A DNA stretch of 64,000 nt from Pirellulaceae bacterium. GTDB lineage: Bacteria; Planctomycetota; Planctomycetia; Pirellulales; Pirellulaceae. The notes below the pieces were generated by a model. It saw only the letters and a program-made list of their open reading frames with translations. It was not told where the DNA came from and did not search any database. Positions 36,643 to 45,792 of the stretch are shown here, piece by piece (positions within the stretch are counted from its first letter, which is position 1; every line of letters starts with the position of its first letter). The stretch spans positions 52,528 to 116,527 of the forward strand of contig BPJU01000021.1 in the NCBI GenBank assembly GCA_026004775.1, read 5' to 3'. The position numbers and the translations under genes were made by a program.

Positions 36643-38724
36643 TCACTGGTGCCACTCTCCCTCGTAAAACCCGCGGTAACTGCGATTGTACCAGACGGGT
36701 GATGAAGGTTGGCCTTGTTGGCCCAAAACGTCGACCGCTACGACCCAATAGCGACTAACCCCAGCACCGCCCGTATGAACATAGCGAGTCTGTCGAATGG
36801 GATGGTCCGTGAGGCGCATGATCTGCCAAGTTCCGTCAAGCTTATAAACATGGTAACCGACAACTCCTTTTTCGGCGCTGGCATCCCACCTGAGTTCCGC
36901 TGCGCCTCCCGGCTGTTCCCGAATGAATAGATTCATCGGTTCCGACGGTATCGTCAGGGCGTAAGGAGACGGCCCGCTTTCGGTGCCCAACCGGTTCACC
37001 GCACGAACCACATAAGCGTACACGTGGTACCGGTATTCGTCTTCGGCTCGCTCACTCCTCGTCATCGGTACATGATCCACGAACGTGGTCTCACGAATCG
37101 GTTGGTCGGTGAGCCGGCGAAGATCGACGATATCGCGAACTTCTACGGGCACCGGTTCAGGGTACTCCGGGTCATTGTCCTTCCACGGACCGGGCGTCCC
37201 CTTCCTAACACTCTGTACGACAGCTTCCCCGCGGTAGACGTGATAGCCGATCGTGTCTGGAGCCGGATGGGGATTCCAGTGGACCTCCACCTTGTCCGGA
37301 GCCACGACTGAAACGACGGGACGCAGTAACGCGCGGAGCTGAGTTCTGGCGGAAAAACTGAGCCGGCTTTCCTTTCCACCATCTCCAATCGCTGCGATCT
37401 TGTAGAAATACACTTTGCCCGCGATCAGCCCGGAATCCTCATAACGGGGTTGATCCACCGTGGCGATGCGTTCGTATTGCAGCTTCCAAGGTTCATCACC
37501 TTCGGCTCGATAAACGTGGTACTGGTGGGCTCCAGGTACTGTAGTCCATGTGACGGTTGACCTGGCTGAGTCGGTGAGCACTTGAACATCGGTTGGCGGA
37601 GGGAGAGGACGTGTGGGCGCGGCTTTCCTGAAACGGTACGTCCAAATCTGGACTCCGGTACCTCGATTCTCTTTCGGAACCGTTTCCAGAATGAAGACGT
37701 TGCGTGCGGCGTCGAAACTCAGGTTACGTGAACGGCTCATGCTCGGAGCCGGCTCGACCGCCGGGTTCATCTTGGTCCACTGCAACTTGGCCACGTCCAA
37801 TACCCAAGTTTGATGTTCGTTGGTGTTCGTGTCCCAGGTGACGCACAAGCAGACATTGTTAAGGCTGTCATATGCCATTTTGGGGATAGTCGAGTAGGTT
37901 CCGAGTTTCTTGCCGGGCGGGCGTGGTTGCAGGTCGTGGGCCTCCCATCGATTGGTGTGGTATCGGTAAATCCAAGTCCGTTCGTCGTTGCCATACTGAC
38001 TGCCGAATACTACCAGGCATTCATTCGCCGCATCGTAGCAGATGCCCATGCCGTCGCGCGGTGGAGGCGGGTTTTCGGCACGGAGCTGTGCCAGTCGGTT
38101 GGCGTATGCGTCATATACGAAGAGGCGGTTGGTATCGCCGGCCGAGGTCTGGCCGCCAAACGAAATCGCCAGCTCATGGTTCGGATCGTACGTAGCGCCG
38201 GCATTCAATTGCCCCAACCCATCACGTGAATGGGATAGGGCATACGGAGGCGGCCGCATATTGACCCATTGGTTCGATCCGGGATCGTACAGCCAGACGG
38301 CCGAGTTTTTCAACTTTACACCGCGGCTCCATTGGTAGCCGTGCCCCAACGAGGCTCCCGGAAACCGGACGAACCGCCGATTGGCCAGATCAAAGACATT
38401 GGCTCCATCCACACAGCACACGCCTGGCGGTGAGGTATTCGGAAAGCGTTGCTGCCACTTGCCGCTATCCAGGTCGAATGTGAAAAGTGCGAAACCCTGA
38501 GGAATACCGTCGTGGCCGCCCCAGTGCAGCCAGAGGCGACTGTAGGGATCATAGCTGCCGCTTCCCTCCCAACCGACGGGTGGTGCCGGGGCGCCCTCGC
38601 GAGGACTCTGAAGGATCCAACAGTTCTCCGGGTGGCTTTCCCAGTCGCGCTCGTCGGCCCTGAGCACATCAGAAACAAACCAGGCTCCTACCAGCAACGC
38701 CAAACTAACCCAAAGTCGCGCCAT
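36643..38724 (-). CDS. Exported kelch-type beta-propeller protein with fibronectin III domains
   Basis: 693 residues from ATG 38724, with signal MARLWVSLALLVGAWFVSDV. Residues 40-400 contain kelch-like blades (VFDLANRRFVRFPG, LAISFGGQTSAGDTNRLFVYD, CLVVFGSQYGNDERTWIYRY). The rest holds about three FN3 domains with LPPPTDVQVLTD, VTWTTVPGAHQYHVYRA and GVVGYHVYKLDG strands. It may bind polysaccharides or proteins at the cell surface; no catalytic residues are seen. It is convergent with the Tat protein gene. Confidence 0.8.
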   Translation of the reverse strand: MARLWVSLALLVGAWFVSDVLRADERDWESHPENCWILQSPREGAPAPPVGWEGSGSYDPYSRLWLHWGGHDGIPQGFALFTFDLDSGKWQQRFPNTSPPGVCCVDGANVFDLANRRFVRFPGASLGHGYQWSRGVKLKNSAVWLYDPGSNQWVNMRPPPYALSHSRDGLGQLNAGATYDPNHELAISFGGQTSAGDTNRLFVYDAYANRLAQLRAENPPPPRDGMGICYDAANECLVVFGSQYGNDERTWIYRYHTNRWEAHDLQPRPPGKKLGTYSTIPKMAYDSLNNVCLCVTWDTNTNEHQTWVLDVAKLQWTKMNPAVEPAPSMSRSRNLSFDAARNVFILETVPKENRGTGVQIWTYRFRKAAPTRPLPPPTDVQVLTDSARSTVTWTTVPGAHQYHVYRAEGDEPWKLQYERIATVDQPRYEDSGLIAGKVYFYKIAAIGDGGKESRLSFSARTQLRALLRPVVSVVAPDKVEVHWNPHPAPDTIGYHVYRGEAVVQSVRKGTPGPWKDNDPEYPEPVPVEVRDIVDLRRLTDQPIRETTFVDHVPMTRSERAEDEYRYHVYAYVVRAVNRLGTESGPSPYALTIPSEPMNLFIREQPGGAAELRWDASAEKGVVGYHVYKLDGTWQIMRLTDHPIRQTRYVHTGGAGVSRYWVVAVDVLGQQGQPSSPVWYNRSYRGFYEGEWHQ

Positions 38725-39353
38725 ATCCCGGTTCCTTGAAAGACTTCGTGTTGCTGCCTTCCCATGGTTCCGCAAATCGGTCCGCGGGAAGCATTTTACC
38801 ACGGTTTCACGTTGTTTTCGGACTGTTTGGGTTCAAAAGTCGCTTGCAGAATGTTCACCGGTAATGGCAAAAAGATAGTAGGTGTCAGAATTATTGACCA
38901 TTTTTCAGCAATACAATCTTTCTGCCGAGTGCCAGGACTATCGGTAGCAGAAAAGGCGCCGGGCGTTCGCCAAACCGGTTCCTCACCGTCTGGGATAAAT
39001 AGTCGAATGCCCTTGCTGGTGGCAAGTGTAAAACCCTACTCCCTCTCCCCCTTTAGGACGTACAAACGCTACTTCCTCTCCTCTTTACGATGTACAAACG
39101 CCACTCCCTCTCCCCCTTTAGGCAATACTGTTCGGCACGAGATGTGCACATTTTCCCGGAACGTTTCGGCGCCCTGGAAGCGAATGGGCCACCTGTAATG
39201 TGCTTATGTATACGTTAGGGGTGGCAAACCGCGCTTGTGGCAGGCCCAAGCAGGCAAAATTGATATTCCCCAAAAAGCCGCTTTTCGGTCATCTTGTTTA
39301 GTACAAAGCGCAGTCGCTGTCAGGTTGATCAGTCGCTTTGCCAAGGAAGGGCC
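38725..39353. other. Gene-free stretch with repeats
   Basis: There is no credible gene between the kelch protein start and the transposase. The main content is the pyrimidine-rich repeat at 38983-39140, described separately. Confidence 0.5.
38983..39140 (+). repeat. Pyrimidine-rich tandem repeat, left arm of inverted pair
   Basis: About 2.6 tandem units of 32-33 bp (39036-39068, 39069-39100 and from 39101) share ACTCCCTCTCCCCCTTTA and TACAAACG. The block also contains GGCAAGTGTAAAACCC and CAATACTGTTCGGCAC, which reappear in inverted order at 40571-40672. Together the two arms flank the deleted IS4-type transposase. Confidence 0.7.
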
Positions 39354-40321
39354 ATGCCACGTAGACGCAACGATATTCGGCCAGGAGACATTCAGGGGCT
39401 GAAGTACTTCAAACAACTGATGCCTCTGTTGGAACGATTGCACGCGGTAGGTACCGAGCGAGACAAGAGCGGCAATCGCAAGCTCCACTATGATCAGTAT
39501 GTCATGCTGATATTGCTGTTCTTGTTTAACCCGGTGATTGACAGTTTGCGTGGGTTGCAGCGGGCCGCTCGCCTGACCAAAGTGCAAAAGGCTTTGGGGA
39601 TTATTCCGGTATCACTCGGTTCGCTTAGCGAAGCGCCCAATGTTTTCGACCCGGAACTGTTGCACCAGATGATTCCCGAGTTGGCCAGGCGCGCAATGCC
39701 CATTACGCAAGGGCGTGAGGCCGAAGCGCTGGCGGGACTTACTGCCGTCGATGGCACGATCTTGCGCGCTTTGCCGCGTATGGCTTGGGCCATCTGGCAG
39801 GACGAGCGGCATCGTGGCATCAAGATCCATCTACATTTTGAAGTTCTCAAAGGAGTGCCGGCCGACGTGCGTGTCACGCCTGCCGCGTGCTCGGAACCGG
39901 ATGAATTGCGGGCGATGCTCCAGCCAGGGCGGCTCTATGTGCTGGACCGTGGCTATGCCAACTTTGCCCTGTACCGGGCGATTCTGGACGCTGGCTCCTC
40001 ATTTATTGGCCGCGTAAAAGACGACACGGCTTTCACGGTTGCCGAGGAGCGTACGCTACGGTGGAGTTGTTCTTCCGCTGGTTTAAATGCGTAATGGGCT
40101 GTCGGCACCTAATTTCCCACAGTCCCAACGGCGTTGCGATCCAAATTTACGCCACGCTGATCGCGTCTCTTTTGATCGTGCTGTGGACGGGAAACAAGCC
40201 CACGAAACGGACCTGGGAGATGCTCCAGTTTTACTTTATGGGCTGGGCTACTTTGGAGGAGTTAGAACGACACGTCGTGGCACTTAAACCGATGGTTCCC
40301 GCCGCCGCTTCAATGATATAA
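39354..40321 (+). pseudogene. IS4-family transposase, internally deleted
   Basis: From ATG 39354 the frame gives about 240 residues with LTAVDGTILRA (first catalytic Asp) and YVLDRGYANFALYRAIL (second Asp), ending after an abrupt change of reading frame at about 40050. The next frame resumes with VELFFRWFKCVMGCRHLISH, which is the C1/YREK region with the catalytic Glu, and ends at 40321. The segment normally joining them, about a hundred residues, is missing and the frame is shifted, so the enzyme cannot be functional. Inverted repeats flank it. Confidence 0.85.
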
Positions 40322-40887
40322 GAACCGCCTTTGGGCTGTTTCGCTCCGAGGGCGGGCGGTGGTGATACTGCGCGCCTTTGCTCGTCCGTCTGCGTGCGTT
40401 TACCGTCGCGCTATTTGTTGCATGAGCTAGTCGCCGAAAAATAGTTTCCCTCCCATAAGTGAGCATCTTACAACTATGCGTAACTCCTACTTCTAAACTA
40501 CTCCGGATCAACCGTACTACGTCCACGCGAAGCTGATTAACCGCCGCCCCCGCGCGAGAGCAAGTGCCGTGCCGAACAGTATTGCGCAAGCGGGGGGACA
40601 GGGAGTGGGGTTTTACACTTGCCACGAGGAAGGGCGTTCGGTATTCGACTGTTAATGCCAGCCGATGAGCATGGCAGTGAGTCCCAAGCAGTGTGGTTTC
40701 GGCAGCGGACAGCAACGACGGGGCTAGTGGGGCGTGGCCGCGATAGCCACGCTATTGGGGGCATCGGCCAGTGGTCGGCCAAGTGGGCGATAACAGGTAG
40801 TTGAAGGTGTGGGACGGCTACCAGCAGCGTCACCACAAGGCGCCCCACGGCGGCCGCAGAGTTTTCGAAAATTTTTGTGCTAGCCCC
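40322..40887. other. Gene-free stretch downstream of the IS4 remnant
   Basis: It contains the inverted arm at 40571-40672 and otherwise no recognisable gene or RNA. Short frames here have no domain or ribosome-binding site. Confidence 0.5.
40571..40672 (-). repeat. Right arm of inverted repeat around IS4 remnant
   Basis: Read on the minus strand it carries CTCATCGGCTGGCATTAACA, a near copy of GGCAAGTGTAAAACCC followed by ACTCCCTGTCCCCC, and CAATACTGTTCGGCAC, matching the arm at 38983-39140 with scattered differences and one small insertion. Confidence 0.65.
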
Positions 40888-40915
40888 TTGACAGGGGATA
40901 ACCAATCGGTATAAA
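40888..40915 (+). promoter_or_regulatory. Sigma-70-type promoter upstream of repeat array
   Basis: TTGACA at 40888-40893, 16-bp spacer, TATAAA at 40910-40915. It points toward the 7-bp array and the DUF1573 operon, giving a leader of roughly 360 nt. Confidence 0.6.
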
Positions 40916-40955
40916 CGGTGGTTAGTGAGTGTTGGGAGCGGCGATTAGCGGCACA

Positions 40956-41078
40956 TCACTGCTCACTGCTCACTGCTCACTGCTCACTGCTCACTGCTCA
41001 CTGCTCACTGCTCACTGCTCACTGCTCACTGCTCACTGCTCACTGCTCACTGCTCACTGCTCACTGCTCACTGCTCAC
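40956..41078 (+). repeat. 7-bp tandem repeat array, about 17.6 units
   Basis: The unit is GCTCACT, perfect over 123 bp. Because 7 is not a multiple of 3, unit gain or loss would shift any reading frame, but no gene crosses it. It lies downstream of a good promoter and 206 bp before the DUF1573 gene start, so it would be transcribed as leader. Confidence 0.95.
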
Positions 41079-41283
41079 ATCGGCCAACGTAGTTTAGTTG
41101 AGCCGACACGGAGCATGGTGGCATTAAGCACGGGAGTTTAGCCGTTAGGGGAACGACTTGAGCGCTGGCCGGCAAGCGATCCAAGCGCTATCGGGTGGCT
41201 GGAAGCGGCGTTCAGAACAAGAGGCCGGGGGCCAAAAAAGCGTGTGACGTTAAGTGGGGTGCTTTTTTCTAGGGGTAGTGACC

Positions 41284-42387
41284 GTGCATCGGTGGAAACC
41301 GACTCTGTTCCTGGTTGGCACGGTGCTCGCCGGGTGGGCGCTTTATTGGGTTGTGACCTTTTCCGGCTCACCGCAAGTTCCGCCTCCTGAGCTTTACATT
41401 GAACCCGCCGCGTTGGATATCGGATCGGTGTGGGACACGGATCGATATGTCCACAGCTTGTCTATTACGAACCGATCCTCACAGCCGGTGACGATAACCG
41501 GGTGGTACCGTTCGTGTGAGTGTCGCTCCATAGAGCCGGAGCGGTTGGTGCTCGGTCCGGGAGAAGCCGCGCCGGTGCGTCTGACGATCAACCTCCGGGC
41601 AACATGTTCTCAAGAGCGGCGCGAACCTCGATATGCCGCGACGGAGGCCGAATCGATGGAGTTCGAGCCTAAACCGCTTGCGTTTCGGGTTTGGTTTCAG
41701 CCGAAAGTGGCTGGCTACCGGGGGCCACTTACCGGGTGGCAGATTACGGGCACGCTGCGCACGTGGGCGATGATCTATCCGAGCGAGATCTCGCTGGGTG
41801 AGCTGGTGCGGGGTGTTCCGGCGGACCTCCCGCAGGCGACGCTCGTATGTTTTGCGCCAATCCGAACCTTGGACGTCCTTGTTGAACCACGAAATTTGCT
41901 AGTTGACGTCGAGTCGGTCTCGCGCATGCCCGAGCGATATCGCCTGAAGTTATTTCCTCATCCGGACCTGCCCGAGGGGCCATTGGATGTGCGGGTGCGG
42001 ATCCGGGCTAGGACTGCCGATGGCCAGGAACTTTCCGGGCCTGTATTGTCCGTGTTCGGGAGGATAGTGCCCACGGTGAGGGCACATCCGTCGGCTCTTT
42101 TCGGCTCGCCGACGCAAATAGGTACGTGGATCCGCGAACAGATTGCGCTCGAATCGCGTCTCGGGGAGCCTGTGGAGGTGGTGGCGGTAGATGTATTGGC
42201 CGAGGAGGGCCCGGACGCTGAGGTACAGGTCGAGCGAATCGGCGATGCGGAACCCGTGTATCGAGTGGCGGTGTTGATCGGTCAACCGGGTTCCATTCGA
42301 CGGCAATTGATCTTTCGCGTACGGACGCATTCCGGCAAGGAAGAAACGATCCGAGTACCGTTGGTGTATTATGGCGTCAAGCCGTAG
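41284..42387 (+). CDS. Membrane-anchored DUF1573 (Ig-like) protein
   Basis: 367 residues from GTG 41284, preceded by AGGGG; an in-frame GTG at 41254 would add ten residues. Residues 6-27 form one TM anchor (LFLVGTVLAGWALYWVV). The DUF1573 hallmark SLSITNRSSQPVTITGWYRSCEC follows near 60-80, with the conserved Cys-Glu-Cys, then several beta-sandwich domains. DUF1573 proteins are ASPM/SPD-2/hydin-like Ig folds, probably exported structural or binding proteins. It begins a three-gene operon with the two exported proteins downstream. Confidence 0.8.
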   Translation: MHRWKPTLFLVGTVLAGWALYWVVTFSGSPQVPPPELYIEPAALDIGSVWDTDRYVHSLSITNRSSQPVTITGWYRSCECRSIEPERLVLGPGEAAPVRLTINLRATCSQERREPRYAATEAESMEFEPKPLAFRVWFQPKVAGYRGPLTGWQITGTLRTWAMIYPSEISLGELVRGVPADLPQATLVCFAPIRTLDVLVEPRNLLVDVESVSRMPERYRLKLFPHPDLPEGPLDVRVRIRARTADGQELSGPVLSVFGRIVPTVRAHPSALFGSPTQIGTWIREQIALESRLGEPVEVVAVDVLAEEGPDAEVQVERIGDAEPVYRVAVLIGQPGSIRRQLIFRVRTHSGKEETIRVPLVYYGVKP

Positions 42388-42473
42388 CACCGGGAGGTGC
42401 GAGTTTGCGTTATTTTTTGCCGGCTGTAGTTGCAATCGGGTTTTAGGTTCCATTAAAGTCAAGGAGAGTTGCA

Positions 42474-42938
42474 ATGGTATCCCGTCTGTCGGCAACATTG
42501 GTTCTGCTGTGGGCGGTGTTAACTGTTCTAGCGGTGGTGCCCGTGGCCGCAGTCGTTTATGCGCAATTGAACTGTGAATTCCGTTCGTGTGTAGAGGTAC
42601 GCTACAAAACGTGGGACGCGAACACTACGAAGAATGTGTACTGCGTGCGGACGGAGTTCAAAAACGATGAACACTGGGGCTACGCTTTTTCAAGTGTGTT
42701 CGCCGTAAAAAACTGTTATGGTCAGAATTCGGTTGGAGGCACGCCAACGAATTTTAAGATGGGACATCGGTGGGACGTACTATGTGCTCCTGATTGCGGC
42801 GATATCCCGAATGACAGCTTGTGTTCTGGGATGGTCGTGAGTTACAAAAGTGATCCGATGATGAAAGACTTCCCAACGAAATGCTTTCAAGGTGTTGATG
42901 AGCCACCGCAACCCGATCCCGGTGATCCTGGGTTGTAA
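42474..42938 (+). CDS. Secreted cysteine-rich protein
   Basis: 154 residues from ATG 42474 with AAGGAGAG upstream. Residues 1-30 are a signal peptide (LVLLWAVLTVLAVVPVAAVV, cut near YAQ). The mature part has nine cysteines in pairs (NCEFRSCVEVR, VLCAPDCGDIP, SLCSGMVV), suggesting disulfides, and a Pro/Asp-rich tail. No family is recognised. It lies 86 bp after the DUF1573 gene and 61 bp before the LolA-like gene. Confidence 0.75.
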   Translation: MVSRLSATLVLLWAVLTVLAVVPVAAVVYAQLNCEFRSCVEVRYKTWDANTTKNVYCVRTEFKNDEHWGYAFSSVFAVKNCYGQNSVGGTPTNFKMGHRWDVLCAPDCGDIPNDSLCSGMVVSYKSDPMMKDFPTKCFQGVDEPPQPDPGDPGL

Positions 42939-42999
42939 AGCAAAAAATTCCGCTGGGATTATGGATGCTGTACAAGTCTAGCACTTCTGGAGTAAGTAT

Positions 43000-44214
43000 A
43001 TGCCTACCGTCGCGCGGCGCCTTGGGCTTGTCATCGGAATAATGCTGATGGCAGGGCAGACTTGTGCCCAGGAACAATCCACTTCTCAGCCATCCATTAA
43101 CAGTATTGTTGCCAGATGGAGGGAGCGGCAACAGGGCATTCGCACGATTCGTGCCAGCGCTACCGTCGACGTGTTTTGCAGCAAAGGGTACGTTACGGCG
43201 AAAACTGCCAGGGGGCCTGGCTCTCAAACTTTTCCCGACTCCCGGCCCATACCACCTGAAGACACTTGGTTTCGGGATGGGCGGCAGTCTTGGGCTATAG
43301 ATTTTGCAGCAAGCCGTTTCCGGAAGGAATTTCAGAAAGCGCGGATATTCGAGCTATATAACGTTCCAGCGCAGATCAAGCCGGTGTATCAGCTTTTCTT
43401 ATTCAACGGACGAAAGCACACCTGGGTTATTCGGCCAGAGGAGTATGATTACCCCGGCAGGCCGCCGGGGTTTAGGCAACACGTTACGTTTGACCACGGG
43501 CCTGGATATGCCTTTGTGATATGGCCGGGAGATTTGCCTCTTTTCTGGTGTGCCGGTGGGACGATAACCGGGGAGTGGCAGAATCCAGTGCAAATGTTAA
43601 AAATCGACGATGCCAGCCGGTTTACGCTTTGCGGCTCCATGTATTGGCGTAACCGCCCCTGCGTGTTACTGCGCGTGCGCAATCAACAAAGTACCAACTC
43701 CGTGGTAGAGTTCTGGGTCGACCGCGACTCACCACATACCATCTATCGATCGCAGATCGTTCAGTTCCTCTCTTATGGTGAGCGTGTCGAAAGGCAAATC
43801 GATGTGGAATACAAGGAGCTTTCGGGGCAACTGGTGCCGGCAAACTGGCGGCTAACATATTTCGATTATTATGACTCGGAAAACCCACAGATCTTCGCAG
43901 AAACGTATACCATTCAAGACATCGCCATCAATGACCCTATGGCGGAGGAATTGTTTACAATGCGCCTGCAACCGGGTATGGGAGTCTATGATGCGGATAA
44001 CAACTGTAGTTTTGTGGTCGACTTGGACGGGAAGCTGGTGCCGTACCGGAATCCCGAGCAACAGCGGCGGATCGCCGCCCGAGCCAGGCAGCAGCGGACG
44101 GTAAGGATAGCGGCACCTTTAATTGGGGTGGTGGCTTTGACCGTGGCAGCCTGGTTCGGCTACCGGTACCTGAGGCATCCGCGGAGAAAAAACACCTATT
44201 TGCACAAAAACTGA
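43000..44214 (+). CDS. LolA-like exported protein with C-terminal membrane anchor
   Basis: 404 residues from ATG 43000. The signal peptide is LGLVIGIMLMAGQTCAQ. The mature part begins INSIVARWRERQQGIRTIRASATVDV, the usual start of planctomycete LolA/outer-membrane lipoprotein-sorting-like proteins, followed by a half-barrel of beta strands. A TM helix at about 372-390 (APLIGVVALTVAAWFGY) is followed by a basic tail, so the C-terminus is cytoplasmic. It ends the three-gene operon. Lipid or lipoprotein binding is inferred from the fold. Confidence 0.72.
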   Translation: MPTVARRLGLVIGIMLMAGQTCAQEQSTSQPSINSIVARWRERQQGIRTIRASATVDVFCSKGYVTAKTARGPGSQTFPDSRPIPPEDTWFRDGRQSWAIDFAASRFRKEFQKARIFELYNVPAQIKPVYQLFLFNGRKHTWVIRPEEYDYPGRPPGFRQHVTFDHGPGYAFVIWPGDLPLFWCAGGTITGEWQNPVQMLKIDDASRFTLCGSMYWRNRPCVLLRVRNQQSTNSVVEFWVDRDSPHTIYRSQIVQFLSYGERVERQIDVEYKELSGQLVPANWRLTYFDYYDSENPQIFAETYTIQDIAINDPMAEELFTMRLQPGMGVYDADNNCSFVVDLDGKLVPYRNPEQQRRIAARARQQRTVRIAAPLIGVVALTVAAWFGYRYLRHPRRKNTYLHKN

Positions 44215-44394
44215 GCCTCCCATGAAGACTGTCAAGTACGCGTTCCAAAGCCTTGTGAGCGTGGAACTTGACCAACCTCCCATTCGCGCTAGCGCTATGA
44301 CGCCGCACACTAAGCTGGTTGTGTCAAGTAGAAGATGCCCATTCTCTCCCACGGGCCTCATAAGGGCCAGGGCTGTCGGAGCGGGCTGTCTTCC

Positions 44395-45022
44395 TCAAAG
44401 CTCCACGTCATTTGCTTTGAGAACCTTCTCGCGAATCACTCGGGTTAACTGCACAAAGACCGGGTAATAATTCGACACGATCGTCAACAATTCTGGGTCC
44501 TTCACACCTCCTTGAAGCAGCCTTTCCCAACCCACCATGAAACACAGGGCACGCGCCGGAAGGCGGATGCCTGCCTGCCGCAGCGCCGAACGCACAAAGT
44601 TGCACAACTTCGTTCTTTGCCTTACCAATTGCCGGCGTGCCGACAACAGCCGACGGACCTTGAGCCTTTGCGGGCGGGGGATGTGCACCGGTTCCGGTAG
44701 ACCATCCAGCCGCAACAGTTCACACAGAATCTTGGCATCGACCTTGTCCGTCTTGCGACGACTTTCCGCAATTAGCTTTACCTTCTTCGGATTAACCACG
44801 GTCACCTTCGCGCCGGCTTCCACCAGTGTTTGACAGACCCAGCTTGTCTGGTTACCTGCCTCAATAGCAATTGCCAAAACCTTTCTTGGAAAACTTCTTC
44901 ACCAACTCCTGAAATGCGGTCGAAGTCGTCTTGATCGTTCCGGCCCACAGCTTGGTTCCCTTGGCATCCGTAACGAACACATAGCTCGACTCACCGCCCA
45001 GATCGATACCACAATAATTCAT
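44395..45022 (-). pseudogene. IS110-family transposase remnant, frameshifted and truncated
   Basis: From ATG 45022 the frame starts MNYCGIDLGGESSYVFVTDA, the RuvC-like DEDD domain, and shifts near 44880 where an extra G changes AAAGTTTTGG to AAAGGTTTTGG; the next frame continues IAIEAGNQTSWVCQTLVEAG and KTDKVDAKILCELL, also DEDD region. The C-terminal Tnp_20 serine domain is absent, as the sequence ends at KANDVEL. It is not functional. Confidence 0.85.
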
Positions 45023-45480
45023 CACCAACCTCCTGTTGAAATTGGTTAACGCCGTCAAAAACACCGAAACACTCGCCATATCCTAACCGCCGGAACGACG
45101 TTTCCTAACTCTTCATAGCTTCTCTTCCCCCGCAAGCGGGGGGAGAGGGAGCAAGTCGTGGTTTTTTTCCGCAAGCAGGGCGCCGAGCGAATCGTTATTG
45201 ACGCGCCACCAGCAGCCTCACTAGTCGCGGTTTGTTTAGCGCAGGCAAACGGCCTGGGTGGGAGAGACCGTACGTTCGATTCCCTTGTAATGCGTGTAGC
45301 CAGGCGGCGGGTTCATACATTTCCGTTCACTCTCTGACCGTGAACGGTTACCAATTTCCAAGCACCCAACCACCGAGGTCTTGGGCGGCAATGCCGGCGA
45401 CGACCATCAATCATCCTCGGCAAAACCGGCAAGTATCAACCGGTTGCAAGTTACCACCCGGAAAACATATTTCGCCGCAC
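45023..45480. other. Gene-free stretch between IS110 remnant and lipoprotein
   Basis: It contains a G/C-rich palindrome at 45127-45142 (CCCCCGC and GCGGGGG arms) and the degenerate repeat at 45238-45351. No gene is visible. Confidence 0.5.
45238..45351 (+). repeat. About 114-bp degenerate repeat with MITE-like end, copy D
   Basis: It shares AACGGCCTGGG, GATTCCC, TTTCCGTTCA and the terminal ACCGTGAACGGTTAC with 51265-51377. That terminal palindrome is also the end of the 211-bp MITE, but the matching left end of the MITE is missing. Confidence 0.65.
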
Positions 45481-45792
45481 TTATTCCCGTTCCCGTTGTT
45501 GATGTTCCAGCCAAAGCTGGAAGCCCTCCTGCATAAGCTCGCCTGTAATACGTTTGGTATTCTGGTTATTCAGCCAGTAGCGTGCCGGTTGTCCGGCATT
45601 TCGGGCTCCGCTGGCTGCCGTGGCCTGGGCGGCCTCCACTCCTGCAGCACCGGTCACAATATGCCCTGCAGCTTTCGACGCTGCCCCGGCGCTCCTCACG
45701 GTAAGCGACTTGAATATTCCCGGCGCGGCCCTGCCGCAACCCAACACAAGAACCAGTAGCAGAGAGGCACCTACAAGGTAATGATACTTCAT
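45481..45792 (-). CDS. Small lipoprotein
   Basis: 103 residues from ATG 45792, preceded by AAGGAG. Lipobox LVLGC (Cys at 19) after MKYHYLVGASLLLVLVLG. The mature protein is Ala/Gly-rich with no known domain and an acidic, Gln-rich C-terminus. Upstream extension lacks any signal. It lies among repeats and is probably a real but poorly conserved gene. Confidence 0.6.
   Translation of the reverse strand: MKYHYLVGASLLLVLVLGCGRAAPGIFKSLTVRSAGAASKAAGHIVTGAAGVEAAQATAASGARNAGQPARYWLNNQNTKRITGELMQEGFQLWLEHQQRERE

Noticed and set aside
40956..41078. CRISPR-like array
   Set aside because: The repeat is only 7 bp with no spacers; it is a simple tandem array.
40929..41141. Plus-strand frame translating the 7-bp array
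   Set aside because: The protein is a pure translation of the repeat (LLTAHCS units).
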